Below, one piece after another: positions 57,851 through 64,000 of a stretch of DNA of 64,000 bases. The stretch is taken from positions 682,001-746,000 of the forward strand of contig NZ_CP126242.1 in NCBI RefSeq assembly GCF_030142045.1, in the 5' to 3' direction. Under the pieces are notes generated by a model that was given only the letters and a program-made list of their open reading frames with translations, ran no database searches and was not told the origin of the DNA. A program made the translations under genes and the position numbers. Each line of letters opens with the position of its first letter. The stretch's first letter is position 1. This DNA comes from Arthrobacter sp. zg-Y919 (GTDB taxonomy: Bacteria > Actinomycetota > Actinomycetes > Actinomycetales > Micrococcaceae).

Positions 57851-59464
57851 GTGAGCAATCCCGTCCCCGACCGTGTTCCCATCCGCCGGGCGCTGATCTC
57901 GGTGTACAACAAGACCGGCCTGACGGAGCTGGCGCGGGGCCTCGCTGCGGCCGGCGTCAGCATCGTGTCCACCGGCTCCACCGCGAAACAGATTGCGGCC
58001 GCCGGCATCGCCGTCACCGAGGTTTCGGAAGTCACCGGTTTCGCCGAATGCCTGGACGGACGGGTCAAGACGCTGCACCCGCGGGTCCATGCCGGAATCC
58101 TGGCCGACCGACGCCGGGAAGACCACGTGGCCCAGCTGGAGGAGATGGGCATCGAACCCTTCGACCTCGTGGTGGTAAACCTCTACCCCTTCGTGGAGAC
58201 CGTCCGCTCGGGTGCGGACCAGGACGAAGTCGTGGAACAAATCGATATCGGCGGACCGTCCATGGTCCGTGCCGCCGCGAAGAACCACCCTTCGGTGGCC
58301 GTGGTGGTGGATCCGGGCAAGTACTCCGACGTTGTCACTGCCGCAGCCGAGGGCGGGTTCGATCTTACGGAACGACGCCGGCTGGCCGCCGAAGCGTTCG
58401 CCCACACCGCCGCCTATGACACGGCCGTCGCCACCTGGACGGCAGAGCAGTTCGGGGACGGAACGGAGGCAGCCAGCACCTGGCCTGCCTACACCGGCCT
58501 GGCCCTGGAACGCGCCGAGGTGCTGCGCTACGGCGAAAACCCGCACCAGGATGCTGCGCTCTATGTCGACAAGGCTGCCCGGCCCGGAGTCGCCCAGGCC
58601 GACCAGCTGCACGGCAAGGCCATGTCCTATAACAACTACGTGGACGCCGATGCCGCACTGCGGGCCGCCTTCGATTTCACCGAACCGGCAGTCGCCGTCG
58701 TCAAGCACGCCAACCCGTGCGGCATAGCGGTTGCCTCCACCGACGCCGCGGACCCGATCGCCGACGCACATGCCAAGGCCCACGCCTGCGACCCGGTTTC
58801 GGCCTTCGGCGGGGTGATCGCCGCCAACCGCACCGTGACGGCGGGCATGGCGCAGACCGTGAAGGACATTTTCACGGAAGTGGTGATTGCACCGGACTTC
58901 GAGCCGGAAGCCGTGGACATCCTGTCGGCCAAGAAGAACATCCGCCTGCTGGCGCTGCCGGACGGCTATGGACGCAGCGACACCGAATTCCGCCAGGTCT
59001 CGGGCGGCGTCCTGCTCCAGAAGGCAGACCGGCTGCAGGCCGAAGGCGATGACCCGGCACACTGGACCCTTGCCGCGGGCGAAGCAGCGGACGAAGCCAC
59101 GCTGGCGGACCTCGCCTTTGCCTGGTCCGCCGTGCGCGCCGCCAAGTCCAACGCCATCCTGCTGGCCAAGAACGGCGCCGCCGTGGGTGTGGGAATGGGA
59201 CAGGTGAACCGGGTGGATTCCTGCCGGCTGGCCGTCGAACGCGCCAATACCCTGGCCGGGGCCGGCGAAGACCGCGCCCGCGGCTCCGTGGCCGCATCCG
59301 ATGCGTTCTTCCCCTTCGCCGACGGACTGCAGATCCTCGCCGACGCCGGCGTCCGCGCCGTCGTGCAGCCCGGCGGGTCCATCCGGGACAACGAAGTGAT
59401 TGAAGCGGCAGCCGCCGCCGGCATCACCATGTACTTCACCGGAGCGCGGCACTTCTTCCACTGA
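57851..59464 (+). CDS. purH: Bifunctional AICAR transformylase / IMP cyclohydrolase
   Basis: A 537-residue enzyme performing the last two steps of IMP synthesis. The N-terminal IMP cyclohydrolase (MGS-like) domain opens [17 protein letters not shown] and has [15 protein letters not shown]; the C-terminal transformylase carries the catalytic Lys-His in [11 protein letters not shown] and [13 protein letters not shown] 57851 has GGAG 8 nt upstream and is preferred to GTG 57842. It is separated from purN by unrelated DNA. Confidence 0.95.
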   Translation: MSNPVPDRVPIRRALISVYNKTGLTELARGLAAAGVSIVSTGSTAKQIAAAGIAVTEVSEVTGFAECLDGRVKTLHPRVHAGILADRRREDHVAQLEEMGIEPFDLVVVNLYPFVETVRSGADQDEVVEQIDIGGPSMVRAAAKNHPSVAVVVDPGKYSDVVTAAAEGGFDLTERRRLAAEAFAHTAAYDTAVATWTAEQFGDGTEAASTWPAYTGLALERAEVLRYGENPHQDAALYVDKAARPGVAQADQLHGKAMSYNNYVDADAALRAAFDFTEPAVAVVKHANPCGIAVASTDAADPIADAHAKAHACDPVSAFGGVIAANRTVTAGMAQTVKDIFTEVVIAPDFEPEAVDILSAKKNIRLLALPDGYGRSDTEFRQVSGGVLLQKADRLQAEGDDPAHWTLAAGEAADEATLADLAFAWSAVRAAKSNAILLAKNGAAVGVGMGQVNRVDSCRLAVERANTLAGAGEDRARGSVAASDAFFPFADGLQILADAGVRAVVQPGGSIRDNEVIEAAAAAGITMYFTGARHFFH

Positions 59465-59490
59465 CGCAGAACCCGTCGTGGACGGCGGGA

Positions 59491-59527
59491 ACAGAGGGAC
59501 GGTACGGGTAATCCGCCGTCCCTCTGT
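59491..59527 (+). terminator. Terminator after purH
   Basis: Perfect 12-nt arms ACAGAGGGACGG (59491-59502) and CCGTCCCTCTGT (59516-59527), followed by TTAG. The T-tract is short. Confidence 0.75.
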
Positions 59528-59641
59528 TTAGGGTGCGGATAGTGGGCTGTGGCATAGTTGGACTCAAATAAAAGCCAAAAAGACGGGTTCCGTCATGCCA
59601 CAAGACATGCTCCGGTGCCCACCAACACACAAGGAGACCGT

Positions 59642-60877
59642 GTGGCTGAGAAAATTAAGGTTGTGGGCTCTGTAGTAGAGCTCGACGGCGACGAGATGAC
59701 CCGCATCATCTGGCAGTTCATCAAGGATCGCCTGATCAACCCGTACCTGGACGTCGACCTGAAGTACTACGACCTCTCCATCCAGAACCGCGACGCAACT
59801 GATGACCAGGTCACCATTGATGCCGCCAACGCCATCAAGGAACACGGCGTCGGCGTCAAGTGCGCCACCATCACCCCCGACGAAGCACGCGTCGAGGAAT
59901 TCGGCCTGAAGAAGATGTGGGTCTCCCCGAACGGAACCATCCGCAACATCCTCGGCGGTGTGGTCTTCCGCGAACCGATCATCATCTCCAACATCCCGCG
60001 CCTGGTCCCGGGCTGGAACAAGCCGATCATCATCGGCCGCCACGCCCACGGCGACCAGTACAAGGCCACCAACTTCAAAGTTCCCGGTGCCGGTACCCTG
60101 ACGCTGACCTACACGCCTGCCGACGGCAGCGAAGAAATCAAGCAGCAGGTTGTTACGTACAACGAAGATGGCGGCGTCGCCATGGGTATGTACAACTTCA
60201 ACGATTCCATCAAGGACTTCGCCCGCGCTTCCTTCGCCTATGGCCTGCAGCGCAACTACCCGGTGTACCTCTCCACCAAGAACACGATCCTGAAGGCCTA
60301 CGACGGCCAGTTCAAGGACCTGTTCCAGGAAGTCTTCGACGCCGAGTTCAAGGACCAGTTCGAAGCAGCCGGCCTCACCTACGAGCACCGCCTGATCGAC
60401 GACATGGTTGCCTCCGCGATGAAGTGGGAAGGCGGCTACGTCTGGGCCTGCAAGAACTACGATGGCGACGTCCAGTCCGACACCGTGGCACAGGGCTTCG
60501 GCTCGCTGGGCCTGATGACCTCCGTGCTGATGACCCCGGACGGCAAGACCGTCGAGGCCGAAGCCGCACACGGTACGGTCACCCGCCACTACCGCCAGCA
60601 CCAGCAGGGCAAGCCCACCTCCACGAACCCGATCGCTTCGATCTTCGCGTGGACCCGTGGCCTGATGCACCGCGGCAAGCTGGACAACACCCCCGAGGTC
60701 ATCCGCTTCGCCGAGACCCTTGAAGACGTAGTCATCAAGACGGTCGAATCCGGCAAGATGACCAAGGACCTGGCACTGCTGGTCGGACCGGACCAGCCGT
60801 ACCTGACCACCGAAGATTTCCTCGCCGCACTGGACGAGAACCTCAAGGCCCGACTGGGCTCCGAGGTTGCCGCCTAA
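59642..60877 (+). CDS. icd: NADP-dependent isocitrate dehydrogenase
   Basis: A 411-residue homodimeric-type (eukaryote-like) NADP isocitrate dehydrogenase for the TCA cycle. Landmarks are [19 protein letters not shown], the substrate loop [33 protein letters not shown] and the C-terminal [12 protein letters not shown]. It oxidatively decarboxylates isocitrate to 2-oxoglutarate. GTG 59642 is fixed by AAGGAG 5 nt upstream; the frame is open further upstream without homology. Confidence 0.97.
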   Translation: MAEKIKVVGSVVELDGDEMTRIIWQFIKDRLINPYLDVDLKYYDLSIQNRDATDDQVTIDAANAIKEHGVGVKCATITPDEARVEEFGLKKMWVSPNGTIRNILGGVVFREPIIISNIPRLVPGWNKPIIIGRHAHGDQYKATNFKVPGAGTLTLTYTPADGSEEIKQQVVTYNEDGGVAMGMYNFNDSIKDFARASFAYGLQRNYPVYLSTKNTILKAYDGQFKDLFQEVFDAEFKDQFEAAGLTYEHRLIDDMVASAMKWEGGYVWACKNYDGDVQSDTVAQGFGSLGLMTSVLMTPDGKTVEAEAAHGTVTRHYRQHQQGKPTSTNPIASIFAWTRGLMHRGKLDNTPEVIRFAETLEDVVIKTVESGKMTKDLALLVGPDQPYLTTEDFLAALDENLKARLGSEVAA

Positions 60878-60894
60878 GCGGTAGTTTCTTCACC

Positions 60895-60940
60895 ACGACG
60901 ACGGCGCGCTGTCCCTTCCGGGGCGGCGCGCCGTCGTCGT
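60895..60940 (+). terminator. Terminator after icd
   Basis: Perfect 15-nt arms ACGACGACGGCGCGC (60895-60909) and its complement (60926-60940), followed by TTCCCC. Confidence 0.8.
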
Positions 60941-61020
60941 TTCCCCGGGGGTGTAGTCCGCGGTGTTAAGCGGGGGCGTAACAAATAGCGCCGTTGCGGT
61001 GCCGGTGCCACGATGTGGGG

Positions 61021-61983
61021 ATGTCGAACTCCGTCACAGCGCAGCCCTCCGCGAAGAACGCGGAAGCCCGCAGCGCCCGCATAGCGGTCACCGTGTTCCC
61101 ACTGATGATTGTTGCCGGGGGAGCGGTGGCACTGTTCTTCCCGCAGTCCTTCACCGGCCTGTCCGCCTTTATCAACCCGGGACTGATGCTCATTATGTTC
61201 GGGATGGGGTTGACCCTGACCCTGCCGGACTTCGCGCTGGTGGTCCGGCAGCCGCTGCCCGTTCTGCTGGGCGTGGTGGCGCAGTATGTGATCATGCCGC
61301 TGCTGGGCTTCGGGATCGCCTGGGCGCTCCAGCTCAGCCCCGAACTGGCCGCCGGCGTGATCCTGGTCGGCTGCGCACCGGGCGGCACGGCGTCGAACGT
61401 CGTGACGTACCTGGCCCGGGGCAACGTGGCCCTGTCCGTCGCCATGACGTCTGTCTCCACGCTGCTGGCACCCCTGCTGACCCCGATGCTCGCGCTGTGG
61501 CTTGCCGGGCGGTACATGGCGGTCGACGCCGGTTCCATGGCCTTGTCGATCGTTCAAATCGTGCTGATTCCGGTTGTGCTTGGTCTGGTGATCCGGTACC
61601 TCGTGCCGCGGCTGGTGGACCGGGTCCTTCCCGTCCTGCCGTGGATCTCGGTTGTGGCGATTACGTTCGTGGTGATTGCAGTCGTCTCCGGAAGTGCCGA
61701 AGCCATCTTCACGGCCGGCTGGCTGATTCTGCTGGCTGTGGTGCTGCACAACGGACTGGGACTGGGCCTGGGGTACGGTGCCGCAAAACTCTTCCGCCAG
61801 CCGATTCCCTCCCGGCGGACCATGGCCATCGAGGTCGGTATGCAGAACTCAGGACTGGCGGCGGGACTGGCCAAGCAGTACTTCGCTCCCGAGGCGGCCC
61901 TGCCGGCAGCGGTGTTCTCGGTCTGGCACAACGTCTCCGGGGCGCTGATGGCCGCCATCTGGCAGCGGCGGCCCTCGGCCTGA
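61021..61983 (+). CDS. Bile acid:sodium symporter family (BASS) protein
   Basis: A 320-residue membrane protein with about ten helices. The family core is MFGMGLTLTLPDFALVVRQP, then GCAPGGTASNVVTYLARGNVALSV (sodium-site loop) and, in the second half, MAIEVGMQNSGLAAGLA. Bacterial homologues carry pantoate, pyruvate or other organic acids; the substrate is unknown. ATG 61021 has TGGGG directly upstream. Nine upstream codons in frame are not homologous. Confidence 0.9.
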   Translation: MSNSVTAQPSAKNAEARSARIAVTVFPLMIVAGGAVALFFPQSFTGLSAFINPGLMLIMFGMGLTLTLPDFALVVRQPLPVLLGVVAQYVIMPLLGFGIAWALQLSPELAAGVILVGCAPGGTASNVVTYLARGNVALSVAMTSVSTLLAPLLTPMLALWLAGRYMAVDAGSMALSIVQIVLIPVVLGLVIRYLVPRLVDRVLPVLPWISVVAITFVVIAVVSGSAEAIFTAGWLILLAVVLHNGLGLGLGYGAAKLFRQPIPSRRTMAIEVGMQNSGLAAGLAKQYFAPEAALPAAVFSVWHNVSGALMAAIWQRRPSA

Positions 61984-62032
61984 CCGGCCCGCCGGGAATC
62001 CCGGCGGACATGCTGCAGGCCCCGGGCACGCC

Positions 62033-62065
62033 GCAGGCCCCGGGACATTCCGTCCCGGGGCCTGC
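62033..62065 (+). terminator. Terminator after BASS gene
   Basis: Perfect 14-nt arms GCAGGCCCCGGGAC (62033-62046) and GTCCCGGGGCCTGC (62052-62065), followed by AGGTGTTT. A second GCAGGCCCCGGG copy at 62015-62026 could form an alternative hairpin. Confidence 0.75.
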
Positions 62066-62120
62066 AGGTGTTTCGCCTGGCATCAGCTAGACAGTGGCGT
62101 CAGCTGAATACCGCCGTCAG

Positions 62121-62699
62121 CTAGATGCCGGCGCCGTGGTCGCCCGAGGACGCCGGCCCGCTGGAACCACCCGAGCCGGATGACGCGGAACCGCTGCTGC
62201 CGGATGAACCGGATCCCGATGAACCGGAGCCGCTGCCGCCGGAGGAGGACACCGAGGCCGGCTCAGAAGACGACTGGCCGGAAATGGTGCTGCTGTCCTT
62301 GTAGGTGGCGGACACTTCGATCTTGCGCGGCTTGGAGCGTTCGCTCACCGGGATGAACACGCTCAGCACGCCGTTCTCGTACTTGGCGGAAATGGAATCA
62401 ATATCGATGCCCTGCCCAAGGTTCAGCTGACGCAGGAAGCTGCCGCTCTCCCGTTCCCGGGTCAGCCACGTCACGCCTTCGGTGGTGTGGATGGTCCGCT
62501 CGGCCCGGATAGTGAGCAGCTGTCCGTCCACGTCCACATCCACCGACCCGGGGTCGATTCCCGGAAGGTCCGCGTTGAGGATGTAGTGGTCGCCTTCGCG
62601 GAACAGGTCGATCGGCATCAGCCGCAGCCGCTGCCTCGGATCAAGGAGCGCACCTGCCATCCGGTCCAGCTCACGGAATGGATCAAACTTCATCGCCAT
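62121..62699 (-). CDS. Hsp20/alpha-crystallin family small heat-shock protein
   Basis: A 192-residue small heat-shock protein. The alpha-crystallin domain spans about residues 30-125: HYILNADLPGIDPGSVDVDVDG, LTIRAERT, GSFLRQLNLGQGIDID, AKYENGVLSVFIPV. It acts as an ATP-independent holdase. The C-terminal 45 residues are an unusual Gly/Ser repeat (GSGSSGSGSSGSS) ending DHGAGI. Several ATGs cluster at the start; 62699 gives the best spacing from AGGAG. HAIR and CIRCE-like operators precede it. Confidence 0.9.
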   Translation of the reverse strand: MAMKFDPFRELDRMAGALLDPRQRLRLMPIDLFREGDHYILNADLPGIDPGSVDVDVDGQLLTIRAERTIHTTEGVTWLTRERESGSFLRQLNLGQGIDIDSISAKYENGVLSVFIPVSERSKPRKIEVSATYKDSSTISGQSSSEPASVSSSGGSGSGSSGSGSSGSSGSASSGSGGSSGPASSGDHGAGI

Positions 62700-62777
62700 G
62701 GTCATCAACTCCTGTTGCACCGGTCCCCACCGGGGTACCGGAGGTTGGAATACCGCTGTGGAAAAGGGTCGATAAAG

Positions 62778-62798
62778 GTTGAGTCAGCCGAACTCAAC
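62778..62798 (-). promoter_or_regulatory. HAIR (HspR) operator upstream of hsp20
   Basis: GTTGAGT-N7-ACTCAAC is a perfect inverted repeat matching the HspR-binding HAIR consensus CTTGAGT-N7-ACTCAAG except for the outer pair. Read on the minus strand, TTGAGT is a -35 with TATCGA 17 nt downstream as the -10, so HspR would block the promoter. Confidence 0.8.
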
Positions 62799-62811
62799 GA
62801 TGCAAAAAACG

Positions 62812-62838
62812 CTAGCACTCGCCGGTTTTGACTGCTAG
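62812..62838 (-). promoter_or_regulatory. CIRCE-like (HrcA) operator upstream of hsp20
   Basis: CTAGCACTC-N9-GACTGCTAG matches the CIRCE consensus TTAGCACTC-N9-GAGTGCTAA with three mismatches and the correct 9-nt spacer. It lies 13 nt upstream of the HAIR element, suggesting HrcA control in addition to HspR. Confidence 0.65.
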
Positions 62839-62931
62839 ATCACAGTCCGAATCCGCTGCCTGGCTGCCCCACTTTCTTCGGCGGCGTTTTCGTCGCCGGG
62901 CGGCTTCCTCCTGCAGAATCAGCTTCCTTCG

Positions 62932-64000
62932 TCAGACGATCGGCCAGGAATGCACCGCCGCATTGCTGTGCATGTTCTCCCAATACAGCCGGGAGAGCTC
63001 GGTCAGGGCCGCAGGGCGGCTAAGACCCGACTCCTCGAGCCTGTGCAGCGTAGCGATCTGCCACGCCGCACCGTTCTGCTCGGTGCGGGCACGCTCGGTC
63101 ACCACATCCAGGTAGCGGTCGATCAGCGACGAATCCACCTTCAGTTCCCTCAGCCCCTCCGCAGCCTGCGGAATCAGGTGGCGCACAAGGAGCTCCGCCA
63201 CCGGAATCTCACCGGTCCCCGGCCAGTACACGGTTGCTTCCAGTCCGTACCGGGCGCAGTTCAGGAAGTTATCCGACGCCGTCTTGAAAGCCATGCGGCT
63301 CCAGAGCGGCCGGTCCGCGGTGCGGAGGTACTCGACCAGTCCGTAGTAGAACGCCGCGTTGGCCACCACGTCCAGGACGGAAGGGCCAGCCGGCAGAACC
63401 CGGTTTTCCAGGCGTAGGTTGGGTGCTCCGGAGCCGGGGTCGTAGATAGGGCGGTTCCAGCGGTAGACCGTGCCGTTGTGGAGGCGCAGTTCGGGCAGCA
63501 GTGGAGCACCGGCCGGGGTCGCTTCCGAGCCGTTGCCCGAGAGCTCCGGCAGGAGGGCAGGGAAAAAGCGCACGTTCTCTTCGAAGAGATCGAAGATCGA
63601 GGTAATCCACCGTTCGCCGAACCAGACCCGCGGGCGTACTCCCTGGTTCCGCATCTCCGGCGGCCGGGTATCGATGGCCTGCTTGAAGAGTTCTATCCGA
63701 GTTTCGTGCCAGAGCAGATGCTCCATGAAGACAGGCGAATTTGCGGCCAGGGCAACCTGTGGCCCGGCGATCATCTGCGCCGCGTTCCAGGCCGGTGCAA
63801 ACTGCTCCGGAGAGACCTCCAGATGCAGCTGGACCGAGGTGCAGGCGGCCTCGGGGGCGATGTTCTGGGCGTAGAAGGACAGCGGCTCCGGGCCGGATAG
63901 GTCCACCAGGACGTCTTCCCCGCGGGCCTGGAGGACCGAGGTGTTCAGGGCGGCATAGCGCTGCCCGCTGCTGAGCCATGCCCAGCCGTCCATGAAATCC
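62932..64000 (-). CDS. Glutamate-cysteine ligase family protein (5' end outside window)
   Basis: The C-terminal 355 or so residues of a GCS2-type carboxylate-amine ligase. The gene runs off the right edge: the frame is open through 64000, and ATG 63993 is internal (family members have about 100 further N-terminal residues). The visible part contains MDGWAWLSSGQRYAALNTSV, LALAANSPVFMEHLLWHETR and RLENRVLPAGPSVLDVVANAAF. These are typical of actinobacterial glutamate-cysteine ligases (GshA/EgtA relatives) that start gamma-glutamylcysteine or ergothioneine synthesis. The exact product is uncertain. Confidence 0.85.
   Translation of the reverse strand, partial: DFMDGWAWLSSGQRYAALNTSVLQARGEDVLVDLSGPEPLSFYAQNIAPEAACTSVQLHLEVSPEQFAPAWNAAQMIAGPQVALAANSPVFMEHLLWHETRIELFKQAIDTRPPEMRNQGVRPRVWFGERWITSIFDLFEENVRFFPALLPELSGNGSEATPAGAPLLPELRLHNGTVYRWNRPIYDPGSGAPNLRLENRVLPAGPSVLDVVANAAFYYGLVEYLRTADRPLWSRMAFKTASDNFLNCARYGLEATVYWPGTGEIPVAELLVRHLIPQAAEGLRELKVDSSLIDRYLDVVTERARTEQNGAAWQIATLHRLEESGLSRPAALTELSRLYWENMHSNAAVHSWPIV

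Noticed and set aside
57154..58419. 421-codon plus-strand frame spanning the AbiEi remnant and start of purH
   Set aside because: It is a different frame from both genes, crosses the inverted repeat and translates to Arg/Pro-rich sequence.
57845..59461. 538-codon open frame antisense to purH
   Set aside because: It mirrors purH codon by codon in high-GC DNA, lacks a ribosome binding site and has no recognisable motifs; purH is certain.
61021..61026. Leaderless start for the BASS gene
   Set aside because: The hexamer 6 nt upstream is CACGAT, lacking the TA dinucleotide, and TGGGG may serve as a ribosome binding site.
62083..62123. 17-nt period repeats (TCAGCT at 62083, 62100, 62117) at the hsp20 3' end
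   Set aside because: Only six to eight bases are shared between units; most likely small local duplications around the stop codon.

Overview
The window is high-GC, gene-dense chromosomal DNA from a Micrococcaceae-type actinobacterium, most likely Arthrobacter or a close relative. The clues are the DUF222/13E12-type HNH protein, DUF6318 and DUF6350 proteins, a Stealth-family protein, LutABC, a fused glutaminase-STAS-cNMP protein, heavy use of GTG/TTG starts, and many leaderless-looking promoters. No rRNA, tRNA, CRISPR array, intact insertion sequence or prophage was recognised.

Layout. 1-3260: the end of xylA, then xylB, galM and a GNAT gene (xylose use). 3342-6800: a DUF222-HNH protein with a 10-copy EPA repeat, a VOC protein and a DUF5996 protein. 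6817-12438: a GntR regulator and a TcuA-like flavoprotein face a TctC-TctB-TctA transporter (tricarballylate or related tricarboxylates). 12622-17465: DUF3817, a Bcr/CflA exporter, an NAD-binding epimerase-like protein, a DJ-1/PfpI protein, an aldo/keto reductase and a VOC protein. 17590-29037: a lactate-centred stretch with lutABC, a lactate permease and NAD-dependent L-lactate dehydrogenase, interspersed with a TPM/DUF5129 protein, an esterase, DUF1275 and a gamma-glutamyltransferase. 29071-32167: DUF72, an LLM flavin oxidoreductase, a thioesterase and a DUF421 protein. 32168-36732: two paralogous cold-shock genes with matching structured leaders and matching terminators flank glsA; an Nramp transporter follows. 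36918-46092: a Ser/Thr kinase, YchJ, two alcohol dehydrogenases, a TauE/SafE protein, a DoxX-like protein with a histone-like tail, a phosphodiesterase, a PNPOx-like protein and catalase. 46182-53291: a Stealth phosphotransferase that seems to start at ATT, three exported proteins, an MSMEG_6728-type protein, GNAT, DUF1684 and a second TauE/SafE gene. 53366-60877: DUF6350, purN, an inserted MFS gene and AbiEi-like remnant, purH and icd. 60878-64000: a BASS transporter, hsp20 under apparent dual HAIR and CIRCE control, and the 3' part of a glutamate-cysteine ligase gene.

The most noteworthy signals are: (1) duplicated cold-shock units whose leaders keep the same helices through compensatory or wobble changes; (2) overlapping divergent -10 boxes at 52529-52538; (3) a recurring TANNNT box exactly 6 nt before start codons, twice built from the upstream gene's stop codon; (4) HAIR plus CIRCE upstream of hsp20; (5) a membrane protein with a long Lys/Ala-rich tail; (6) an ATT start behind a perfect Shine-Dalgarno; and (7) a 23-nt motif in three copies next to a truncated AbiEi-like gene that separates purN from purH. 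All functional statements rest on reading the sequence and recalled family knowledge; no database search was run.
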